From JBGPOS01 sp041488155 (GTDB taxonomy: Bacteria > Chloroflexota > Dehalococcoidia > Tepidiformales > Tepidiformaceae), in NCBI GenBank assembly GCA_041488155.1, contig JBGPOS010000018.1:1-58918 (forward strand): a stretch of 58,918 nucleotides of DNA. Direction: 5' to 3'. The translations under genes were made by a program, and so were the position numbers. Within the stretch, counting starts at the first letter, position 1, and every line of letters begins with the position of its first letter. The notes beneath the pieces were generated by a model. It was not told where the DNA came from, ran no database searches, and worked only from the letters and a program-made list of their open reading frames with translations. Below are positions 7,441-16,014 of this stretch, one piece after another.

Positions 7441-8669
7441 TTAATCGCGCCGCCGAGGCGCAGACGGTCAATCTCTTCGGCGGGGAGCCCGATCCAGTCT
7501 GCCAGCACGGCGGACGTGTCGCCGCCGTGCTCGGGCATCGGCTTGCCGACGACGGTTGGCGTCCCCGAGAGATGTAACGGTGAGTTCGGCAGCTTCAGCG
7601 ATCCGGGCTTTCCGTAGGGCAACGGGATGTCGACGAGCATGTTGCGTGCGGCGATATGGGGGTCGTTGAAGAGGTCGGCGATGGCGTTGACCTTGCCGAT
7701 GGCGCACGCATCCGCTGGTTCGAGGATCGCAAACCACTCGTCGGTCGTCCTGGCGGCGAGGGCGTTCGTCAGCTCCAGTTCGAGAAGGCCTGTGTTCTCC
7801 AGCCGTGCGCGGTTGGTGGCAAAGCGCGGGTCCACCGCCATGTCGTCGCGGTCGATAAGCGCACAAAAGAGTTCCCACTCCTTCGTGTTGGCGATCACGA
7901 TGTAGCCGTCGGCCGTGGGGAACGGTCCAAACGGCGCGAGCAGCGCGTGCCTGCTGCCCTGGCGGCTCGGGCTTTCTCCGAAGGCCGAATGCCGGACGAT
8001 GGCGTTCTCGCAGAGCGCCATCTGCGCTTCCATGAGCGCGACATCGACGAACTGGCCCTCGCCCGTCACATCGCGCGCGCGGAGGGCCGCCAGGATGCCG
8101 ATCGCGAGGTAGAGGCCGCCCACCATGTCGCCGATGCTGACGCCGACGCGCAATGGAGGGCCGTCCAACTCGCCGTTAAGGCTCATCGTGCCGCCCATGG
8201 CCTGGGCGACGGCATCGACCGCCACCATGCGACTGTACGGGCCGGTCTGTCCGAATCCGCTGAGCGCCGCGTACACGAGCCGCGGGTTCTCTTCGCGAAG
8301 CGCCTGGTACCCGAGTCCAAGGCCGTCCATCGTGCCCGGACGGAAGTTTTCGGTGAAAACGTCCGCGGCGCCGGCGAGGCGTTTGACGAGATCCTTCCCG
8401 TCAGCGGTCTTGAGGTCGATGCAGATGCCCTTCTTACCCCGGTTCGGGCTGAAGAAGAACGTCGAGACGCCGTCGTAGTACGGCCCGAAGCCACGCTGCT
8501 TCTCGTCGTTCTCGGGATACTCGACTTTGACTACCTCGGCGCCGAGGTCCGCAAGTTGCATCGTGGCGAATGGCCCCGCGAGGGCCCACGTGAAGTCCAG
8601 GACACGGATGCCGTCGAGTGGGCCGTGGAGGGGCGAGCTTTGCCTGTGGCCCGTGCTGCGGGATGTCAC
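7437..8669 (-). CDS. class III CoA-transferase (CaiB/BaiF family)
   Basis: 410 residues, usual length for formyl-CoA-transferase-like enzymes. The N-terminal family signature VLDFTWALAGPFATMQLADLGAEVVKVE-type segment (about 23-50) is clear, followed by NRGKKGICIDLK, the NFRPGTMDGLGLGY segment, and MVAVDAVAQAMGG with the Asp that forms the aspartyl-CoA anhydride in characterised members. Moves CoA between carboxylic acids. The neighbouring crotonases and SDR suggest a role in branched or unusual acyl-CoA breakdown, but the acid is not identifiable. GTG start at 8669; first gene of a two-gene unit with tam. Confidence 0.87.
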   Translation of the reverse strand: MTSRSTGHRQSSPLHGPLDGIRVLDFTWALAGPFATMQLADLGAEVVKVEYPENDEKQRGFGPYYDGVSTFFFSPNRGKKGICIDLKTADGKDLVKRLAGAADVFTENFRPGTMDGLGLGYQALREENPRLVYAALSGFGQTGPYSRMVAVDAVAQAMGGTMSLNGELDGPPLRVGVSIGDMVGGLYLAIGILAALRARDVTGEGQFVDVALMEAQMALCENAIVRHSAFGESPSRQGSRHALLAPFGPFPTADGYIVIANTKEWELFCALIDRDDMAVDPRFATNRARLENTGLLELELTNALAARTTDEWFAILEPADACAIGKVNAIADLFNDPHIAARNMLVDIPLPYGKPGSLKLPNSPLHLSGTPTVVGKPMPEHGGDTSAVLADWIGLPAEEIDRLRLGGAIK

Positions 8670-8704
8670 GTCTCCGATTCTAGGCGAACCGCTCGTTGCG
8701 CGAA

Positions 8705-9229
8705 TTACGTCAGCAGTCGAGCAATAATCTCTTCGGGCACTCGGTCGCGCAGCTTGGGAAACGCTTCGAGCAGCCTGGAGATGTCGGCCAGATCCTTCTG
8801 GCGCTTGCTCGGCCGCCGGGTAGGTTCCAGGGCTGCGGCGACTTTCGCATCCATCAAGTCCTCGGGCGCAGCCACGGGCAGTCGCAGGTCCATGACTTCC
8901 CGAACCCGGGCGCCCCCCAGGACGACTGACATCTCCGGCCGGCGCTGGAACTGCACCTGCAACTTCGACCCCGGGTCGTAGACGTTCAGGCTGTAGGGGA
9001 ATTCGCGCACTTTGAATTGCAGTTCCGCGAGTTCCCTCACCCGGGCGAGTTGATCGGTAGCCACGACGATGTCGAGGTCAAGAGTCACAACCGGGTCGGC
9101 GTAGGCGTTCACGGCCACGCCGCCGATCACGCAGTAGCGGATCTCGTGCTCCTCAAGGAGCGCGATGATCCGCTCCAGGAAGTTAGACTTGTCGGCCACT
9201 ACGGCCTTCCAGAAAGCGAGCGAGCTCAT
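8705..9229 (-). CDS. nucleotidyltransferase-like protein (MNT/AbiEii-like fold)
   Basis: 174 residues. The core is CVIGGVAVNAYADPVVTLDLDIVVA (about 31-55), the GG...T-x-D-x-D pattern of minimal nucleotidyltransferases, where Gly-Gly binds the nucleotide phosphates and the Asp pair binds metal. The C-terminal half has a helical region with APEDLMDAKVAAALE and KRQKDLADISRLLE, where a Lys/Asp pair is common in this superfamily. Such proteins include type IV toxin relatives (AbiEii), but no antitoxin-like partner lies beside it, so a toxin role is only one possibility. It lies close to the CoA-transferase start on the same strand (36 nt). Confidence 0.65.
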   Translation of the reverse strand: MSSLAFWKAVVADKSNFLERIIALLEEHEIRYCVIGGVAVNAYADPVVTLDLDIVVATDQLARVRELAELQFKVREFPYSLNVYDPGSKLQVQFQRRPEMSVVLGGARVREVMDLRLPVAAPEDLMDAKVAAALEPTRRPSKRQKDLADISRLLEAFPKLRDRVPEEIIARLLT

Positions 9230-9265
9230 TGAAGAACAGACTACCGCAGTTGCCGGGCACCGGCG

Positions 9266-10039
9266 CTATCTCCCCTTGAACTGTGCCGTTCGCTTCTCGG
9301 CGAAGGCTCGTTGCCCTTCCGATGCGTCTTCGGTCTTCATGATCTCCGCGTAGAGCCGGGCTTCGAGGCGCATCCCTTCGCGGAAAGGAAGGTCGAACCC
9401 GCCTTCATAGGCCGCCTGCTTCATGGCCCGGAGGGCGAGCGGCCCGTTTTCGCAGAGCTTCGCCGCCCACTGCATGGCGAATTCGAGCAGCTCGCCCTGG
9501 GGTAGCACCCGGTTCACCAGGCCGATACGGTAGGCCTCGGCCGCGTCGATGCGTTCGCCGAACAGGATCATCTCCATGGCCATCCCAAAGGGGATGTAAC
9601 GGGCCAGCCGCTGAGTCTGGCCTCCGCCGGCCACGATCCCCCGCTTCGCCGCCATGGTCCCGAACGTGGCGTTCGGGCTTGCCAGCCGGAGGTCGCAGCC
9701 AAGGGCGAGCGCGAGCCCGGCTGCAAGGCAGTGGCCGTTGATCGCCGCGATCACCGGCTTCCAGACGCCCTCCGGCGTGAGCCTCCCGCGGCCCGCGCTG
9801 CGAGCCTGGCTCCAGTCGTTGCTGGCGTCGGCCGCGCTCTTCACCAGGTCGCGCCCGGCACAGAAGGCACGATCGCCGGCCCCTGTGACCACCGCGACGT
9901 GCAGGCCCGCGTCGTGTTCGAACTCCTCCCAGGCTGCGGTGATCTGCTCGTACATCTCCGGGTCGATGCTATTCATCGCCTCCGGGCGGTCGAGCGTGAT
10001 GAGGAAGGTCTTGTCCCGGCGTTCCGTCCTGATTGGCAT
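9266..10039 (-). CDS. enoyl-CoA hydratase/isomerase family protein
   Basis: 257 residues, crotonase fold. NRPEAMNS-type opening (LDRPEAMNSIDPEMYE), GAGDRAFCAGRDLVKSA (first oxyanion segment, about 53-69), GHCLAAGLALALGCDLRLASPNATFG and a C-terminal FAEKRTAQFKGR tail. It is a paralogue of the protein at 1428-2219, and similar C-termini (PVFKGR and AQFKGR) support common descent. The gene reads toward the nucleotidyltransferase-like gene with a 36-nt gap. Substrate not identifiable; together with the CoA-transferase and SDR it suggests a broad acyl-CoA metabolism. Confidence 0.88.
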   Translation of the reverse strand: MPIRTERRDKTFLITLDRPEAMNSIDPEMYEQITAAWEEFEHDAGLHVAVVTGAGDRAFCAGRDLVKSAADASNDWSQARSAGRGRLTPEGVWKPVIAAINGHCLAAGLALALGCDLRLASPNATFGTMAAKRGIVAGGGQTQRLARYIPFGMAMEMILFGERIDAAEAYRIGLVNRVLPQGELLEFAMQWAAKLCENGPLALRAMKQAAYEGGFDLPFREGMRLEARLYAEIMKTEDASEGQRAFAEKRTAQFKGR

Positions 10040-10082
10040 GCGTGGAGCGTAGAGAGCCTGAAGGGAAGAGGAAAGGGCCGAT

Positions 10083-11144
10083 TTAGCCCGCGTCGTCGAG
10101 CACCTGGACGGCCGGCACGTAAACGTAGATCGCGGAGCCGACCGCCGGGAGCGCGGTTTCGCCGGCCAGGTCGAACTCGAGCTCGCCGGCCACCGTGGTG
10201 ATGCGAACCCGGGTACGCGGGCCCTGGAAGAGCCTTGACGCGAGCGTCCCGGAAAGGACTCCGGGCCCTTCGCTCTCGGTCAGCAGGGCGCCATCTCCGC
10301 GAAGGAGCAGTTTCACCGGGCCGCAAGCACCGGACGTCCCCGGCCACGGGCCGAGCGCCGTCTGTACGACGCCGTCTGTCCCGCGTTCGCCGTCCACGAT
10401 GTTATCCATCCCCAGGAACCGCGCGACGAACGAGGTACGGGGATCCGCGTAGATCTCCGCCGGGGTGTCCCAGCGCACGATCGTCCCCTCGTTCATGATC
10501 GCAATCCGGTCGGCGACCGCGAAGGCTTCGAGCTGATCATGTGTCACGTAGATGGTGGGGATCGCAACGCGCGCGAGGATGGTGCCCAGCTCGACCAGCA
10601 GCCGTTCGCGAAGCGTGCGGTCGAGCGACCCGAGCGGCTCGTCGAGCATCAGGAGTCGCGGTTCGCGTGCGAGCGCGCGGGCGAGAGCGACCCGCTGGCG
10701 CTCCCCACCGGAAAGCGCTTCCGTGGTCCGGCTCCCGTAACCGGCCAGGCCCACCAGGTCGAGTAGATCCGCTATGCGACCCTGTCGTTGCGGCCGAGGG
10801 AGCCGCGAATGGCGCAGCCCGAATCCGACGTTGCCTTCGACGTCGAGGTGGGGGAAGAGTGCGAAGTCCTGGAACATCATCCCGAAACCGCGGCGATGCG
10901 CGGGGACGTCCGTCACCGGTTTCCCTTCGAAGAGCACCTCGCCCCGGTCCGGCCGTTCGAGTCCCGCGACCACTCGGAGCAAGGTTGTCTTTCCGCAGCC
11001 GCTCGGGCCCAGGATCGCCGTCGTACCGGTGGCTGCCTGGAGCGAGACATCCCTCAAGATCGGCTTGTTGCCCACCGCGAACGAGACGTGCTCGACCTGC
11101 AAGCGGGCTGGCGTGCTGGGGGGCTCAGCCTGCGGGGCTCCCAT
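10083..11144 (-). CDS. thiQ: thiamine ABC transporter ATP-binding protein (ThiQ role)
   Basis: 353 residues from ATG 11144, which overlaps the permease stop by one base (TGATG); a longer frame to 11303 lies inside the permease gene and is rejected. Walker A GPSGCGKTT, Q-loop in MMFQDFALFPH, signature LSGGERQRVALARAL, Walker B RLLMLDEPLGSLD and switch His in YVTHDQ are all present. A C-terminal TOBE-like extension of about 110 residues makes it longer than classical ThiQ and closer in build to FbpC/PotA. The thiamine role is inferred from the partner lipoprotein and TPP riboswitch of the operon. Confidence 0.85.
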   Translation of the reverse strand: MGAPQAEPPSTPARLQVEHVSFAVGNKPILRDVSLQAATGTTAILGPSGCGKTTLLRVVAGLERPDRGEVLFEGKPVTDVPAHRRGFGMMFQDFALFPHLDVEGNVGFGLRHSRLPRPQRQGRIADLLDLVGLAGYGSRTTEALSGGERQRVALARALAREPRLLMLDEPLGSLDRTLRERLLVELGTILARVAIPTIYVTHDQLEAFAVADRIAIMNEGTIVRWDTPAEIYADPRTSFVARFLGMDNIVDGERGTDGVVQTALGPWPGTSGACGPVKLLLRGDGALLTESEGPGVLSGTLASRLFQGPRTRVRITTVAGELEFDLAGETALPAVGSAIYVYVPAVQVLDDAG

Positions 11145-12826
11145 CAGAAGGCGCCGATCTCCCGGTAGCGCAGACAGTCGAGGAGGAGGAAGCCCGCGGC
11201 GGTCACGCCCATGAGGATAACGCTCATGGCCAACGCCTGGCCGTACTGCAGCGCCCCCGGTTGGTTGAGGTAGCGAAAGATCGCGATGGGGATGGTGGGC
11301 CACTCCGGCCGAGCGATCAGCAGCGTAGCCCCGAATTCGCCCATCGATACGGCGAATGCGAAGACTGCGCCAGCGGCCAGCGAGCGCCAGATCAACGGCA
11401 CGTCCACTTCCAGGAACACTCTGCCCGGCGATGCACCCAACACCCTCGCGGCCTCGCGCAGGCGGGGGTCCATCCCGCGCAACTGCGACCCGACGGTTCG
11501 CGCCACGAACGGGTAAGCGACCAGCGTGTGGGCGATCACCAGCATCATCCAGCTGCCGCGCAGGTCGAGCGGCGGCCGATTGAGGGTCACGATGAAGCCC
11601 AGGCCCAGCGTGATCGCTGAAACGCCCAGCGGAAGAAGAAGGAGCGCTTCTACAAGCGCGCCGTGGCGGCGAAGGCGCACCGAGCCGTAGGCAGCGAGCG
11701 TCCCGATGGGCAGGGCCAGGACCAGCGTGAGGAGAGCGAAGCCGATCGAATTGCGGACGGCCGTGAGGGGGGTCACGAAGAGGATCTGCTTCCGCACGTT
11801 CTCACCGAGCGTCTGATAGAAGTGCAGCGTGTAGCCATCAACGCTGTGGACCGACCGCTCGACGAGCGCGCCCAGTGGCAGAAGCGTCGCCAGCAGCATC
11901 CCGCCCACGGCCGAGGCAACGACGAGCCGGTCCGCCGCCGACCAGCGCCTCTCTCGGCGGCGTTCGATCGCCGCTCGTGGAGCGGTTCGCTGAAGGCTCG
12001 CGTACGTCGCCATCACAAAGAAGGTGAAAACGATCTGGATCAGGGCCAGGGTGGCGGCGACCGGGAGGCGGAAGAGGAACACCGTCTCGTGGTAGATCTC
12101 AGTTTCGATCGTGCCGTAGCGCGGCCCGCCGAGGATGAGGATCACCCCGAAGCTGGTGAAGCAGAACAGGAAGACAAGGGAGCCCGCCGCCAAGATCGGC
12201 GCCCGCAGCAGCGGCAGGGTGACGCGGAAGAAGGTTTCCACGCGCCCGGCGCCCAGCATCGCCGAAGCGTCGGCCATCCGCGGGTCCAGATTGGTCCAGT
12301 AGGCGGCGATGATCCGGGCGGCCATCGCGAAGTTGTAGAAGACGTGGGCGATGAGAATGATCCAGAGCGTGTCGAGGACCTGGATAGGCGGTGTTTCGAG
12401 GTCGAACAGGTCCATCAGCGCGGCGTTGGCAGCACCCGAAGGCCCCAGGAGCGCCGTGAATGCGACTGCGACGACGATCGTCGGCAGCACGAATGGCACG
12501 GTTGCCACCGCCATCAGGCTCGATTTACCCCGGAAGTCGTAACGTGCGAGCACGAAAGCGCAGGGAAGCGCTACCGCCAGCGTGAGGATCGTTGACAACG
12601 CTGCCTGCCAGAGCGTGAACCAGGCGCGCTCGAGGTAGAAGGTATCGTCGATGAGGGGCCGCAGGTCGGTGAGCGACGCGCCTTCACGGAAGAACGACTC
12701 TCGCAGGATGCCCTGGAGCGGGTAGAGCAGGAACACCCCAAGGAAGGCGAGGGGCGGCCCAAGCAGGAGCAGGGAGACCGCCCACACGGGGAGCCCTCGG
12801 CTCCACAGCCGGGCGCCCCCCCTCAT
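11144..12826 (-). CDS. thiP: thiamine ABC transporter permease, duplicated transmembrane domain (ThiP role)
   Basis: 560 residues with about 12 membrane helices in two binding-protein-dependent permease domains, as in ThiP and FbpB. Each half carries an EAA-loop-like segment: MADASAMLGAGRVETFFRVTLP in the first and LREAARVLGASPGRVFLEVDVP in the second, the coupling sites for the ATPase. ATG 12826 is preferred because it follows the binding-protein stop by 17 nt and places the first helix normally; GTG 12880 would add 18 polar residues and overlap that gene. Second gene of the riboswitch-controlled operon. Confidence 0.85.
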   Translation of the reverse strand: MRGGARLWSRGLPVWAVSLLLLGPPLAFLGVFLLYPLQGILRESFFREGASLTDLRPLIDDTFYLERAWFTLWQAALSTILTLAVALPCAFVLARYDFRGKSSLMAVATVPFVLPTIVVAVAFTALLGPSGAANAALMDLFDLETPPIQVLDTLWIILIAHVFYNFAMAARIIAAYWTNLDPRMADASAMLGAGRVETFFRVTLPLLRAPILAAGSLVFLFCFTSFGVILILGGPRYGTIETEIYHETVFLFRLPVAATLALIQIVFTFFVMATYASLQRTAPRAAIERRRERRWSAADRLVVASAVGGMLLATLLPLGALVERSVHSVDGYTLHFYQTLGENVRKQILFVTPLTAVRNSIGFALLTLVLALPIGTLAAYGSVRLRRHGALVEALLLLPLGVSAITLGLGFIVTLNRPPLDLRGSWMMLVIAHTLVAYPFVARTVGSQLRGMDPRLREAARVLGASPGRVFLEVDVPLIWRSLAAGAVFAFAVSMGEFGATLLIARPEWPTIPIAIFRYLNQPGALQYGQALAMSVILMGVTAAGFLLLDCLRYREIGAF

Positions 12827-12843
12827 GGCGGACACTGGGTACC

Positions 12844-13902
12844 CTACCGGAGGACCGCTTTCGTCCACTCGTCGATCCACCTGTCCCGGCTCGCTGCGAT
12901 GTCTTTGGCCGAGACGTTGGCAGCCGCGACATCGACCTTACCGAATTTCGCGAACGCTTCGGGGACAGCGGCATCGGTGTTTACGGGGTAGACGGCCATC
13001 TGGCCCGGGACGTCTTCCTGCACGGCTTTGCTCAGCAGGAAGTCGATGAACTTCCGCGCGAGTTTCTCGTTCTTCGTCCCCTTCAGAATGCCCGCGTACT
13101 CGATCTGGCGGAAGACGCCCTTCGGGGGAAGGACGTTGCCCGTCGGGGAATCGGCGCGCGGAGTCTTGGCGAACATCTGCTCGAACGCCGGACTCGAAGC
13201 GTAGCTCAGGACGATGGGCTGCTGGCCGCCCTTGAGCGTGAAGTTCGTGTTGTACGCCGTCTCCCAGCCGTCCACGACTTTGAGGTCGTTCGCCCGCATC
13301 TTCTTCCACCAGTCGATGTACCCGTCCTTCCCGAAGTAGTCGACGGTGGCCACCAGGAACGCCAGCCCGGTCGACGACGTGGCCGGGTTCTCGACCACGA
13401 CCTTGCCCTTGAACTTCGGGTCGGTCAGATCCTCGAGGGTCTTCGGCGGCTGAAGGTTTGCCTTCTTCAGCGCATCGCTGTCGTAGTTGAAGTTGACGTA
13501 GCCGTAGTCGATCGGCGTGACCTTGTTGGAACCGTCCTTTTGCAGGTCGTTCGGCACTTTGTTAAGGAGCGGCGATGAATAGGCCACGAAGACGTCCGCA
13601 TCCAGCGCCCGCGACAGGAACGTGTTGTCGACGCCGAACAGCATGTCGCCCTCGGGGTGGTCCTTGCTGAGGATGACGCTGGTGATCATCGCCCCGGCGT
13701 CGCCCTTGGGCAGCAGCTTAACGGTGACGCCGTTGTCCTTTTCGAAGCCCTTGATTAGGTCTTCCGTCAGGTTGAACGAGTCGTGCGTGATGACCGTGAG
13801 CGTCTTGCTACCGCCCGAGTCGTCGTCGCCGCAGGCCGCCGCGAGGGCGAGACCGGTGAGCGCGCAACAAAGGAGGATGGCCGGGAGGATGCGCTTTCGC
13901 AT
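12844..13902 (-). CDS. thiB: thiamine ABC transporter substrate-binding lipoprotein (ThiB role)
   Basis: 352 residues from ATG 13902. Signal peptide KRILPAILLCCALTGLALAAAC ends in a lipobox (LAAAC) followed by the acidic linker GDDDSGG, so it is a membrane-anchored lipoprotein. The mature chain begins LTVITHDSF, then GDAGAMITSVILSKDHPEGD and MLFGVDNTFLSRALDADVF, the pattern of the ThiB/TbpA thiamine-binding family. A frame open to 14046 runs back into the TPP riboswitch leader and is not coding. First gene of the operon; regulated by TPP at the level of termination. Confidence 0.87.
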   Translation of the reverse strand: MRKRILPAILLCCALTGLALAAACGDDDSGGSKTLTVITHDSFNLTEDLIKGFEKDNGVTVKLLPKGDAGAMITSVILSKDHPEGDMLFGVDNTFLSRALDADVFVAYSSPLLNKVPNDLQKDGSNKVTPIDYGYVNFNYDSDALKKANLQPPKTLEDLTDPKFKGKVVVENPATSSTGLAFLVATVDYFGKDGYIDWWKKMRANDLKVVDGWETAYNTNFTLKGGQQPIVLSYASSPAFEQMFAKTPRADSPTGNVLPPKGVFRQIEYAGILKGTKNEKLARKFIDFLLSKAVQEDVPGQMAVYPVNTDAAVPEAFAKFGKVDVAAANVSAKDIAASRDRWIDEWTKAVLR

Positions 13903-13956
13903 CGTGGCATCTCTTTCTGCCGCCCGGGAGCCGGGGGATTCCCTGCATCTCCGGGC

Positions 13957-13985
13957 AACAAAAGGAGCCCGGAAAGCCGGACTCC
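13957..13985 (-). terminator. riboswitch-controlled intrinsic terminator
   Basis: On the minus strand GGAGTCCGG (13985-13977) pairs with CCGGGCTCC (13972-13964) around a CTTT loop, nine pairs with one G-T, and is followed directly by TTTTGTT. It lies between the TPP aptamer and thiB. An upstream GGACCAC segment can pair with GTGG/GTCC in the 5' arm, a plausible antiterminator that would form when TPP is absent. Confidence 0.75.
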
Positions 13986-14007
13986 ACGCGAAAGCTCCTG
14001 TGGTCCG

Positions 14008-14082
14008 ACCGCTTTCCTCCGCACGTACAAACGTGGTCAGGTTCAAGGGGTTTGTTCTCAGCCCGAAGGCACCCCCAGCGAT
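14008..14082 (-). ncRNA. TPP riboswitch (THI element)
   Basis: Read on the minus strand: P1 ATCGCT (14082-14077), GGGGGTGCC, a short TTC-loop arm, the invariant CTGAGA (14061-14056), the paired ACCCC region, GAACCTGA (with ACCTGA at 14042-14037), P5 CACG/CGTG with a TTTGTA loop, GCGGAGGAA, and closing P1 strand AGCGGT (14013-14008), which pairs perfectly, allowing one G-U, with the opening strand. All hallmark blocks of the TPP aptamer are there in order. It precedes a terminator and a thiamine transporter operon, the expected context for thiamine-repressed uptake. Confidence 0.93.
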
Positions 14083-14195
14083 CCCGAACAGCTATGAAAT
14101 TGTCGATTGCAGGCTACACCCCGCGGGCAAGCCTCGCAACGAACGTGCCAAGCAACCTGGGCGCCGCCGGAGACGCCCACGCTGCCGGATGTTCC

Positions 14196-15107
14196 CTAAC
14201 CCGCGGACTGCTTTTCCGCGAGGAACTGCTTGAGCGTCTTGCCCGCAGCCCACATCGGCTCGGCCCCATCAAGGCTCGTGATGGCGGCCCAGTTCTTCTG
14301 TACCCACTCGGCATCCTTGAGGTCGTCCATCCCCGGCCGCACGCCCGGCCCCTTCACGATGACGGCGCGGTTGAAGTTGCCGGCGCCGGCTTCGATGATC
14401 AGGCCGCTGTCCGTGCACTCCTTCGAGACCAGGTAGACAACCGCCGGGACGACAAACTCCGGCTTCAGCCGGTCGACCATCTCCTTCGGCATCACCGTCT
14501 GGGTCAGGCGGGTGCCGGCCACAGGCGCAATCGTGTTCACCATCACGTTGTACTTGGCGCCTTCCTGCTTGAGCACGTTCATCAGGCCGAGCATCGCGGT
14601 CTTCGCGGCGCCGTAGTTGGCCTGCCCGAACTGGCCCCAGATCCCCGAGGAGGATGAGGTGACGATGGCGCGGCCGTAGGCCTGCTGGCGGAACACCGGC
14701 CAGGCTGCACGGAGCACCGTGTACGAGCCTTTGATGTGGACGGCGAAAACCTTGTCCCAGTCGTCCTCGCTCATGTTGTGGAACGCGACGTCGCGCAGGA
14801 TCCCGGCGTTGCAGATGACGACGTCGAGCCGCCCCCACGTGTCGACTGCCTGCTTCACCATGTTGAAGCCACCGTCATAGCTGGCGACGCTGTCGTAGTT
14901 CGGGACTGCCTCGCCGCCCGCGGCCTTGATCTCGTCGACCACTTTCTGAGCGGCGGCGCGGTTTTCGCCCTGCCCGTGGGGGTCGCCGCCGAGGTCGTTA
15001 ACCACGACTTTCGCGCCGCGCTTCGCGAGGTCGAGCGCGTAAGCACGCCCCAGCCCTCCACCGGAACCGGTGACTAAGGCCACCTGGCCTTCGAACGAAA
15101 TTGCCAT
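14196..15107 (-). CDS. SDR-family dehydrogenase, HSD17B4-like (3-hydroxyacyl-CoA)
   Basis: 303 residues. Cofactor motif TGSGGGLGRAYAL (about 14-26), NNAG-equivalent CNAGILRD, catalytic Ser in IVTSSSSGIWG and Y-x-x-x-K in NYGAAKTAM. The segment VVVNDLGGDPHGQG after the second strand and the ILRDVAFHNMSEDDWDKVFAVHIKG block are typical of the dehydrogenase domain of peroxisomal multifunctional enzyme type 2 and its bacterial relatives, which oxidise 3-hydroxyacyl-CoA with NAD. This fits with the crotonases nearby, though it is not in an operon with them. ATG at 15107; no long leader. Confidence 0.85.
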   Translation of the reverse strand: MAISFEGQVALVTGSGGGLGRAYALDLAKRGAKVVVNDLGGDPHGQGENRAAAQKVVDEIKAAGGEAVPNYDSVASYDGGFNMVKQAVDTWGRLDVVICNAGILRDVAFHNMSEDDWDKVFAVHIKGSYTVLRAAWPVFRQQAYGRAIVTSSSSGIWGQFGQANYGAAKTAMLGLMNVLKQEGAKYNVMVNTIAPVAGTRLTQTVMPKEMVDRLKPEFVVPAVVYLVSKECTDSGLIIEAGAGNFNRAVIVKGPGVRPGMDDLKDAEWVQKNWAAITSLDGAEPMWAAGKTLKQFLAEKQSAG

Positions 15108-15273
15108 CTGAATCGGTCCTCTCCGTATTGTATGAGTGCACTCGTCCGTGCCGGTCCGGGCGCCGCCCGCCGGTCAGGGGGCATTGCGAACAATGAGACT
15201 ACCAGTTCCCCCGCTTTCGTTCCCGGCCTGTGGATCCCGGCTGAGGGCTCCCTTCGGCCCTCTGTCCACCGCG

Positions 15274-15279
15274 TATAGT
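15274..15279 (+). promoter_or_regulatory. -10-like TATAGT, possible leaderless start
   Basis: TATAGT ends seven bases before ATG 15287. That spacing would place the transcription start at or beside the start codon, giving a leaderless message, which agrees with the lack of any ribosome-binding site there. No convincing -35 seen. Confidence 0.35.
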
Positions 15280-15286
15280 GGCTCGC

Positions 15287-15994
15287 ATGCCTGAGTTCTG
15301 GGAGGACGAAGCTGGATCCCCTCCCAACGAGCTTGAGCTGCGCCTCCACAGCGTCAAGGGAACTCCCGCGGACGTCCCCGGTGCTTTCCGGGTGCTCCTC
15401 CAGACGAGCCGAGGCGAGATCGCCGCGCTTTTCCACCCCGTCGAAGGAGGGACCGGGGCGGTGGTCTGCGTCGGAGGGGCGATGGGTGGGCTCGACGGTC
15501 CCGCCGATGGGCTCTACGGGCGCCTTCCAGGCCTGCTCGAAGGTTCAGGCGTATCCGTGCTCCGCCTGAACTACCGGCTGCCCAACGACTTCGAAGAATG
15601 CGTCCTTGACGCGCTCGCAGGCTGCTCGTTCCTGAAGGGGATCGGTGCAACGGACATCGTCCTTCTTGGACACAGCTTCGGCGCGGCCGTCGTCATCAAC
15701 GCCGGCGAGCTCGCATCCAACGTCCGGGCCGTGGCTTCGCTTTCGCCGCAGCTCCACGGTACCCGCCAGGTCGAGAATCTCGGCAAGCCTCTGCTCCTCG
15801 TCCACGGCATGACCGATTCGGTCCTCAACCACGAAGCGAGCGAGGACATCTACCGCCGGGCACTCGAACCAAAGCGCATCGTGCTCTACGCGGGCACCGG
15901 CCATTCCCTCATGGGCGCCAAAGAGGAAATCGACGCTCTCCTGGTGGAGTGGATCCCGGAGAGGCTCGCCGGGATCCCCATGAGCAATGAGTGA
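15287..15994 (+). CDS. alpha/beta hydrolase
   Basis: 235 residues from ATG 15287; GTG 15278 in the same frame would add three. Nucleophile elbow LLGHSFGAA, the acid in LLLVHGMTDSVLNHE and the His in YAGTGHSLMG give a complete Ser-Asp-His triad. The N-terminal half has an oxyanion strand with VVCVGGAMGG, as in acyl-CoA thioesterase-like or dienelactone-like hydrolases. The stop codon lies in a stretch of 7-nt repeats shared with the start of the downstream GNAT gene, so the two are probably translated together. Confidence 0.75.
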   Translation: MPEFWEDEAGSPPNELELRLHSVKGTPADVPGAFRVLLQTSRGEIAALFHPVEGGTGAVVCVGGAMGGLDGPADGLYGRLPGLLEGSGVSVLRLNYRLPNDFEECVLDALAGCSFLKGIGATDIVLLGHSFGAAVVINAGELASNVRAVASLSPQLHGTRQVENLGKPLLLVHGMTDSVLNHEASEDIYRRALEPKRIVLYAGTGHSLMGAKEEIDALLVEWIPERLAGIPMSNE

Positions 15995-16014
15995 TGAGCG
16001 ATGAGCGATGAGGG
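15980..16014 (+). repeat. five tandem 7-nt ATGAGNN units at a gene junction
   Basis: Units ATGAGCA, ATGAGTG, ATGAGCG, ATGAGCG, ATGAGGG run head to tail. The second supplies the hydrolase stop (TGA) and the fourth the GNAT start codon at 16001. Loss or gain of a unit would change the frame relation between the two genes. Confidence 0.8.
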
